NCBI GenBank assembly: GCA_040218415.1
Contig: JAVJRN010000043.1
Span: 1 to 51,037, forward strand
Source: JAVJRN01 sp040218415
GTDB lineage: Bacteria > Bacteroidota > Bacteroidia > Cytophagales > Cyclobacteriaceae
Length of the DNA: 51,037 bases
Direction: 5' to 3'
This document shows positions 46,635-51,037 of the stretch, piece by piece. Position 1 is the first letter of the stretch, and each line of letters begins with the position of its first letter. The notes under the pieces were generated by a model. That model did not search any database. It was not told where the DNA came from and saw only the letters and a list, made by a program, of their open reading frames with translations. The position numbers and the translations under genes were made by a program.

Positions 46635-47144
46635 ATGAAGAACATAGACATCAAACTAAGCAAAGAAATAAACGCATCATCTGAAAAGGTATGGGAGATC
46701 TTAGGACCAAATTTCTTATCAATCTCTAAATGGGGAACTGGTATTCTCTCATCAGTCAACAACCCGCAAGCCGAAATAAAATTTGTGAATGCTCCAGCTG
46801 GTGGCAGATTCTGTGAAGTCAAAGGGATTGGTAAAATCGAAGAGTTAATCCTGCACTATTCAGATGATGATAAAGAAATCACTTGGAGTGCTTATTCACC
46901 AAAAATACCTGGGTTTGTACATGGATTGCAAAATGCATTCAAAATTGAAAAAATTGATGAAGAGAAATGCGTGATCAATGCCAATTTAACAGCCCATCTG
47001 AAAGGAATTATGGGTTTTCTTTTGGGTGGAAAGATAGAAGGCAACTTTCAAAAGACTATTGAGGTATTCCTGAAAGATATTAAGATCTATGCCGAAACAG
47101 GAAAAGTCAGCCCAAAGAAAGAGATAGAATTAAATAAGGCTTGA
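46635..47144 (+). CDS. SRPBCC family protein, paralogue of neighbour
   Basis: 169 aa. The start IDIKLSKEINASSEKVWEIL resembles the preceding gene (EIKVQVTINKPIAEVWEVMG), and WGTGI takes the place of WSSNF, so the two are paralogues. It lies 24 nt downstream, so the two are co-transcribed. It ends with a basic tail (KVSPKKEIELNKA). Confidence 0.85.
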   Translation: MKNIDIKLSKEINASSEKVWEILGPNFLSISKWGTGILSSVNNPQAEIKFVNAPAGGRFCEVKGIGKIEELILHYSDDDKEITWSAYSPKIPGFVHGLQNAFKIEKIDEEKCVINANLTAHLKGIMGFLLGGKIEGNFQKTIEVFLKDIKIYAETGKVSPKKEIELNKA

Positions 47145-47223
47145 TAGAAGTAGATTTCCGGTTAAGGCTCCGTTGCTTAATAGCGCGGAGTTTTCATGTG
47201 AATAAAAGAAAGAATAAATTTAC

Positions 47224-47289
47224 GTGCTACAACAACACCTATACGCAATACCCTCCGGGATACTGCGCATAGCTAAACAGTTGACATCC
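47224..47289 (+). repeat. Compact 66-bp attC-like site
   Basis: It opens with GTGCTACAACAAC (47224-47236), the exact complement of the box at 45112-45124, and closes with GTTGACATCC (47280-47289). The interior folds: CTAT/ATAG, CGCA/TGCG and CCC/GGG pair with single mismatches or bulges between them, as in classical attC sites. The size is within the 57-141 bp range of integron attC sites. Confidence 0.85.
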
Positions 47290-47296
47290 ATACTGC

Positions 47297-47782
47297 ATGA
47301 CTGAAGAAACTCAATGGAACGCTTCTGGTGGAAGGTTTGAAAGATTGCTCATTTTCTACGGAGGGCTAATCTTAATGAGCTATTTTCTAAGATTTCTGAT
47401 AATTCTGGGAATATTTATAATTCCAATTACTTTAAAGAGAATACTCTCGAACAAACTAGTAAGACAGGTGTCAATTGATGATGATATGAGAACTCTGAAC
47501 ATCAAATACAGAAAATCGAGAATAGAAATTCCTTTTGATGAACTGGGATTTGCTCTCGACTCTGAACACCGAAATTTTAATGAACTTACTATCTACAGAA
47601 CGTATATCGGAACTAGAGGGCAAGTTGTAAAGAACTATATAACCGATATAATTGGAATGAAATGGACTACAAGTTGGAAAATGAGTCAAGTTGCATCCAT
47701 CGCTAATGCACTAAATAACAGGGAACTGACTTCATTCAAACCAACACACAAGGAACTTCCACTTTGGGAACGTTTCATCTAA
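47297..47782 (+). CDS. Membrane-anchored protein, unknown
   Basis: 161 aa. One or two hydrophobic helices at about 17-45 (LLIFYGGLILMSYFLRFLI, ILGIFIIPITL), then a soluble beta-rich part (VSIDDDMRTLNIKYRKSRIE). It resembles small PH-domain-like membrane proteins, but no family is assigned. The cassette is bounded by GTTGACATCC and GGATGTCAAC. Confidence 0.65.
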   Translation: MTEETQWNASGGRFERLLIFYGGLILMSYFLRFLIILGIFIIPITLKRILSNKLVRQVSIDDDMRTLNIKYRKSRIEIPFDELGFALDSEHRNFNELTIYRTYIGTRGQVVKNYITDIIGMKWTTSWKMSQVASIANALNNRELTSFKPTHKELPLWERFI

Positions 47783-47786
47783 AAAC

Positions 47787-48022
47787 GGATGTCAACAAGC
47801 GCTAGCGCGAATGCGCCACCTGCCACTTTGCTAGCTTTTGTGCAAACTTCACCATGAATCAGCCGCTGGGAAAGGTCGGTGCTTTCTACAGACTTTTGCT
47901 CGCAGGATTTTTCTCTTTCATTGCGGAGTGGTTATCTGATACTTTGGAAGCACCGGCAGATTCATTAGTTTTATCGGAACTTGCTAAGCTCGGGGCGCAC
48001 TCCTGCTAGCTTATCGTTATAT
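47787..48022 (+). repeat. attC-like site, 236 bp
   Basis: It opens with GGATGTCAAC (47787-47796), exact complement of 47280-47289, and closes with GTTATAT (48016-48022). The outer arms AACAAGCGCTAGCGC...TGCGCC and GGCGCACTCCTGCTAGC are complementary apart from small bulges. The interior carries GTGCTTTCTACAGACTTTTG and GCTCGCAGGATTTTT. Confidence 0.85.
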
Positions 48023-48042
48023 TCAATAATCACCATCTAGTT

Positions 48043-48537
48043 ATGACTCTACTTCTAAAAATGAAACATTGGCAGATTTTTCTGCTCTTACTTTTCGCCT
48101 CCTTCATTTCAAGATTTACTTGGGTTGGATACGAAATTCTGAACATGCTTTTTAATCTTTTTGGGGTCTTACTTTATATGGTATGGTATTTTGCGATAGG
48201 GTTAGAGCTTTCAGAACGACTCCCGCGTAAAGTTGAATTACCAAAGACTATGTTTATAATTAATGGTTTCGTTCTTATTCTTTCAATTGTGCTTTTGGCT
48301 ATGATATTCGATGGACACTTCGAGTCGAACGGAATTTTAGGATTTATCTGGATTGTTTACTTAATGTATGCGATGATCCAATTCTTCTTTTATCCCGGAA
48401 AAGCACTTAAGTCTATAGAACTAAAAAAGGAAGCTGGAATCGGGGAATATATAGGATACTTCCTTCTAATGATATTATGGCCAATAGGTATTTGGTGGAT
48501 TCAGCCTAAACTTAACAAATTAGAAGCCAGCATGTAA
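48043..48537 (+). CDS. Integral membrane protein, unknown
   Basis: 164 aa. About five hydrophobic helices (QIFLLLLFASFISRFTWV, MLFNLFGVLLYMVWYFAIGL, TMFIINGFVLILSIVLLAM, GILGFIWIVYLMYAMIQFFF, YIGYFLLMILWPIGIWWI). An alternative ATG at 48061 is possible. No family was recognised. Confidence 0.65.
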   Translation: MTLLLKMKHWQIFLLLLFASFISRFTWVGYEILNMLFNLFGVLLYMVWYFAIGLELSERLPRKVELPKTMFIINGFVLILSIVLLAMIFDGHFESNGILGFIWIVYLMYAMIQFFFYPGKALKSIELKKEAGIGEYIGYFLLMILWPIGIWWIQPKLNKLEASM

Positions 48538-48764
48538 CATGGGATAGAGACGAATGGCCTAAAGAATTTCATCGCCATTTTCGCTGCAACTTGACCACTA
48601 AATCTGCTCTGGGAAAGAGAGTGGTTATCTGCTGAAAAATTTAAGCAGGATCGGGAGACTTTCAGAACGCACTGCGAACTTGCCAGTTGTATCTCACGGC
48701 AGATTTAGCTAGTTTAGATTTTCATAGAACCGGGAGGGTCACTCGCTCTATCCGGGCGTTATGT
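48532..48764 (+). repeat. attC-like site, 233 bp
   Basis: It opens ATGTAAC (48532-48538, 6 of 7 complementary to GTTATAT at 48016) and closes GTTATGT (48758-48764). The outer arms GGGATAGAGACGAATGGCC and CACTCGCTCTATCCGG pair. The gene's stop codon lies inside the opening box. Confidence 0.8.
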
Positions 48765-48777
48765 GTAAAGAATCTCC

Positions 48778-49296
48778 ATGAACCTAGACAAGTTTAACAA
48801 TCAGTTTGACCGCTTTATTCTTCCTGGGTTCATTGTACTGTTGACATTTTTCGCTCTCACTAGCTTTTACAACTTAACACTTCAACTGGATGATTTGATC
48901 AAAATTGAGGGAGAAGTGTACGATATACGAATCGTAAAAGAACGAACTGTAAAGGGTAGAATAAGGGATAATTTTTACGTTTTTCTGAACACCGGAGAGC
49001 GGTTTAAAATAATGGATGATGGCCTTTTCGAAAGATATCGGCAGAACATTATGAACCAAGTGAATCGAGGAAATCGGGTGACGATTTACAAACGAACTGA
49101 CATTCAAACTGCCTTTGGACTAGGAACATCCAACCTGATTTATCAACTGGATTATAATGGGGAGACGCTGATGCCTCTTTCTGTAATGAAAACCAACTTC
49201 CGAACTCTTTGCATTGTTTTTACGGCAATTCTGGCAATTCTGATAACAGGGCAAGTCATCAAATCGAGAAAAAAGGCTACAGATAACAGACGCTGA
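48778..49296 (+). CDS. Two-helix membrane protein, unknown
   Basis: 172 aa. A helix at about 13-32 (FILPGFIVLLTFFALTSFY), an extracytoplasmic beta-rich middle (EVYDIRIVKERTVKGRI ... GNRVTIYKRTD), and a second helix at about 143-163 (LCIVFTAILAILITGQVI). The layout resembles DUF3592-type proteins; not assigned. It starts 13 nt after the GTTATGT box. Confidence 0.65.
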   Translation: MNLDKFNNQFDRFILPGFIVLLTFFALTSFYNLTLQLDDLIKIEGEVYDIRIVKERTVKGRIRDNFYVFLNTGERFKIMDDGLFERYRQNIMNQVNRGNRVTIYKRTDIQTAFGLGTSNLIYQLDYNGETLMPLSVMKTNFRTLCIVFTAILAILITGQVIKSRKKATDNRR

Positions 49297-49516
49297 TCGG
49301 GCATATGTTTTAATGCTTTCTGGCCGGTTTCAGTGCACCTCGACCGTGATATCTGCCGCTGAGAAATGGCAGTGCTTTCTACCATCTTTTGCTCGCAGGA
49401 ATTTTTGACTTTCAGAACGCAGTGCGATTTGGAAGCGTTGTGAGCTTCGGCAGATTTCACTACTTTAGTGCTATTCACAAGCTGCGGGACATACGCCCGA
49501 TAGTTGGTCGTTAGCA
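49280..49516 (+). repeat. attC-like site, 237 bp
   Basis: It opens AGATAAC (49280-49286, 6 of 7 complementary to GTTATGT at 48758) inside the gene's 3' end, and closes GTTAGCA (49510-49516). The arms CTGATCGGGC and GCCCGATAG pair. The interior includes GTGCTTTCTACC, TTTTGCTCGCAGGA and CTTTCAGAACGCAGTGCGA. Confidence 0.8.
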
Positions 49517-49523
49517 AGAATTC

Positions 49524-49706
49524 ATGGCTGGAGTAGCACTTTGTAAAATAGTTGGCAGTTTTTGCATTTGGATGATTAGAGGGTTCAAGGGCTCTTGGTT
49601 TGAAATCCACAATTATGATGACCCTAAATGGTTTTCGACAAATTTCATCGTAGGATACGTTATGTGCTGTTCAATTTTGATCAGTGTTTCTTATCTGGTT
49701 GTTTAA
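49524..49706 (+). CDS. Short membrane protein, doubtful
   Basis: 60 aa starting 7 nt after the GTTAGCA box, where cassette genes usually begin. Hydrophobic ends (VALCKIVGSFCIWMI, FIVGYVMCCSILISVSYLVV) surround a polar middle (GSWFEIHNYDDPKWF). No family was recognised. It could be a short real gene or the remains of a longer one. Confidence 0.45.
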   Translation: MAGVALCKIVGSFCIWMIRGFKGSWFEIHNYDDPKWFSTNFIVGYVMCCSILISVSYLVV

Positions 49707-49725
49707 CGGTGAATTTCGACGAATA

Positions 49726-50174
49726 ATGAAGACCTCAATCCAACAGAAGTTATCTCACAGGCTAGCACTTCCTGTTGTCACTATAATCTTTCTGTACCTA
49801 TTAAACCTAGAGCTCTACTGGTATCTCTTAGCTTTTTCAGTATTAACTCTTTGGATTCTAATGACTCACGAACAGATAGAATTTGACAACAATAAAGTTT
49901 ATTTCAACAAAAAATTTAATCCGCTTTCAAAAAACGATTTATTGCAATTCAGGAAATTCAAAGTGCAATTTTTGTAGATCGAAGTGAGGCTACAGGAGTA
50001 TCATCATATCATCATAGCTATCTACGACTATTCACAGCTAACAATAAGCACGCTACCTATAGGATCGCTTTATCCGAACAGTCCATTAGAGAACTCATGC
50101 GAACGCTGAAGCAACTGGACATTGAAACTCAACTGACTACCGAAGACCCAGACAAAGACAAACCGCGGTTATAA
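49726..50174 (+). pseudogene. Membrane protein gene with a frameshift
   Basis: It starts MKTSIQQKLSHRLALPVV with two helices (about 13-45). The frame meets a stop right after a T5 tract (49969-49973). With one more T it continues VDRSEATGVSSYHHSYLRLF and runs to TAA at 50172-50174, about 149 aa in all. A pattern of strands and a closing helix (SEQSIRELMRTLKQLDI) suggests a PH-like soluble domain. Third homopolymer frameshift in the array. Confidence 0.7.
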
Positions 50175-50197
50175 CATCTCGCTAATCGAGTAGACGG

Positions 50198-50219
50198 CCG
50201 TAGGCCATAAAGCCTACGG
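50198..50219. terminator. Hairpin at the end of the array
   Basis: A perfect 8-bp stem CCGTAGGC/GCCTACGG with a CATAAA loop. No T-run on either strand, so termination is uncertain; it may belong to a further cassette site, since CTCGCTAAT just upstream (about 50178-50186) partly complements the GTTAGCA box at 49510. Confidence 0.4.
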
Positions 50220-50313
50220 TGCACCCCTGGAACGCCAGCGGTCACACCAACGTACGTACGGCCGGCGTGGAACGATCGCGTATACGGCGGTTCGTAAAGT
50301 ATAGATTGCCGCT

Positions 50314-50805
50314 ATTTCCTGATCTCGCCAAATCCAAGTTGAAGAAGCAATCCGAAAAAGAAGAACATAAAAAAAGCAGTCACATTTCTGCAACTGCTTC
50401 TGACTTTAAAGTGGGTGGAAGATCGGGCTCGATGGGACCGACCTTCGGCCGACGACCCTTTATCTTGAAGTTTTTAATATTTCCTGGTCTCACCAAATCA
50501 ATGCTGAAGAAGCAATCCGAAAAAGAAGTACATAAAAAAAGCAGCTACATTTCTGCAACTACTTCTGACTTTAAAGTAGGTGGAAGATCGGGCTCGATGG
50601 GACCGAGCTTCGGCCGACGACCCTTTATCTTGAAGTTTATTTTTAATATTTCCTGGTCTCACCAAATCAATGCAGATGAAGCAACCCGAAAAATAAGGAC
50701 ATAAAAAAAGCAGCTACATTTCTGCAACTGCTTCTGACTTTAAAGTGGGTGGAAGATCGGGTTCGATGGGACCGACCTTCGGCCGACGACCCATTATTTG
50801 GGCTT
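50314..50805. repeat. Three tandem repeats of about 167 bp with minus-strand terminators
   Basis: Units begin near 50317, 50482 and 50651 (spacing 165 and 169 bp). Each contains, on the minus strand, a conserved short reading frame ending (GRRPKVGPIEPDLPP ... VAEM, then a stop TAG, TAG or TGA). A hairpin with a GAAA loop and seven T follows, a good Rho-independent terminator (first copy 50369-50398; the middle copy has a stem mismatch). Probably a triplicated 3' end of a minus-strand gene. The plus-strand frame across it is not a gene. Confidence 0.75.
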
Positions 50806-50823
50806 TACTTATAACCTGAGTTC

Positions 50824-50895
50824 GATTAATAAAACATTGAAATCAGCGTTCAAATCGTCTTTGCGAAATAATAACCGATTAAAATGAGGTTTTTA
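50824..50895. repeat. 72-bp inverted repeat, right copy
   Basis: Reverse complement of 2284-2355 (55 of 57 in the core 50839-50895). Between here and the window end (50896-51037) I see no gene; the last 140 bp contain only an AT-rich stretch and a C6 tract. Confidence 0.7.
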
Positions 50896-51037
50896 TTTAC
50901 TGACATCCGACATAACCCAAATTTTGACAAAAAGGGGCTCTAGCTTTAAAATTAAGGTGATTTTCCTGAGTTTCTAAAAACACCCCCCTCCTTGAGAGCA
51001 AATAAATTGAGTTGTACTATTTTGAGATCACGCTCTT

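Noticed and set aside
34662..50190. CRISPR array
   Set aside because: Repeats are long, imperfect palindromes separated by genes; no short regular repeat-spacer pattern and no cas genes.
50219..50704. 161-codon frame with internal protein repeats
   Set aside because: Produced by the tandem DNA repeats; the minus strand carries the coding-like signal and the terminators.

Overview
The window looks like a chromosomal segment of a Bacteroidota bacterium, most likely a marine Cytophagales relative (inference). The evidence is low-GC coding, TTG/TAnnTTTG-type promoters, Bacteroidota-typical families (DUF4097 proteins, FtsX/MacB-type permeases with a GIRKSLG/GIRKVLG repeat, YitT/DUF2179, multi-PAS hybrid kinases) and many SPII lipoproteins. 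No rRNA, tRNA or CRISPR was recognised.

Left edge (1-2.1 kb): a tyrosine recombinase gene on the minus strand, reading out of the window. It is interrupted twice, by a 294-bp element encoding a small GIY-YIG nuclease and by a 147-bp element that looks like a deletion derivative of it. Removing both restores an uninterrupted 381-residue recombinase. Next to its 3' end is a perfect 11-bp hairpin that may be its attachment site. A small zinc-finger gene is divergent.

Middle (2.3-29.6 kb): conventional, mixed-strand chromosome. It carries prfA; a beta-helix lipoprotein and a YjbQ protein; a YitT membrane protein divergent from a KirBac-type K+ channel; an ECF sigma / anti-sigma / DUF4097 cluster; an AraC regulator; a GT4 glycosyltransferase; a three-gene HipB-HipS-HipT toxin-antitoxin locus behind four evenly spaced operators; a secreted beta-helix lipoprotein; a lipoprotein hydrolase module between 79-bp direct repeats; sbcD-sbcC; and an ABC permease.

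Right part (29.6-50.2 kb): every gene is on the plus strand. The genes are mostly small, orphan, membrane or secreted proteins, separated by 60-240 bp imperfect palindromes. The cassette boundaries obey integron logic: the box that starts a cassette (GTT...) is the reverse complement of the box just after that cassette's last gene. I found this for seven cassettes, from a perfect 13-bp pair down to 6 of 7 bases. Cargo includes two giant hybrid histidine kinases, an ECF sigma factor with two SRPBCC proteins, and many unknowns. Three copies of a repeat containing the last ~100 bp of the recombinase gene plus a hairpin lie in front of cargo genes. The visible recombinase resembles XerC/D and lacks the extra segment of IntI, so this may be an integron-like system that does not use a canonical IntI. 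Three genes in the array carry single-base homopolymer frameshifts.

Right end (50.2-51.0 kb): three tandem ~167-bp repeats carrying minus-strand terminator hairpins, then an inverted copy of a sequence found at 2.3 kb.
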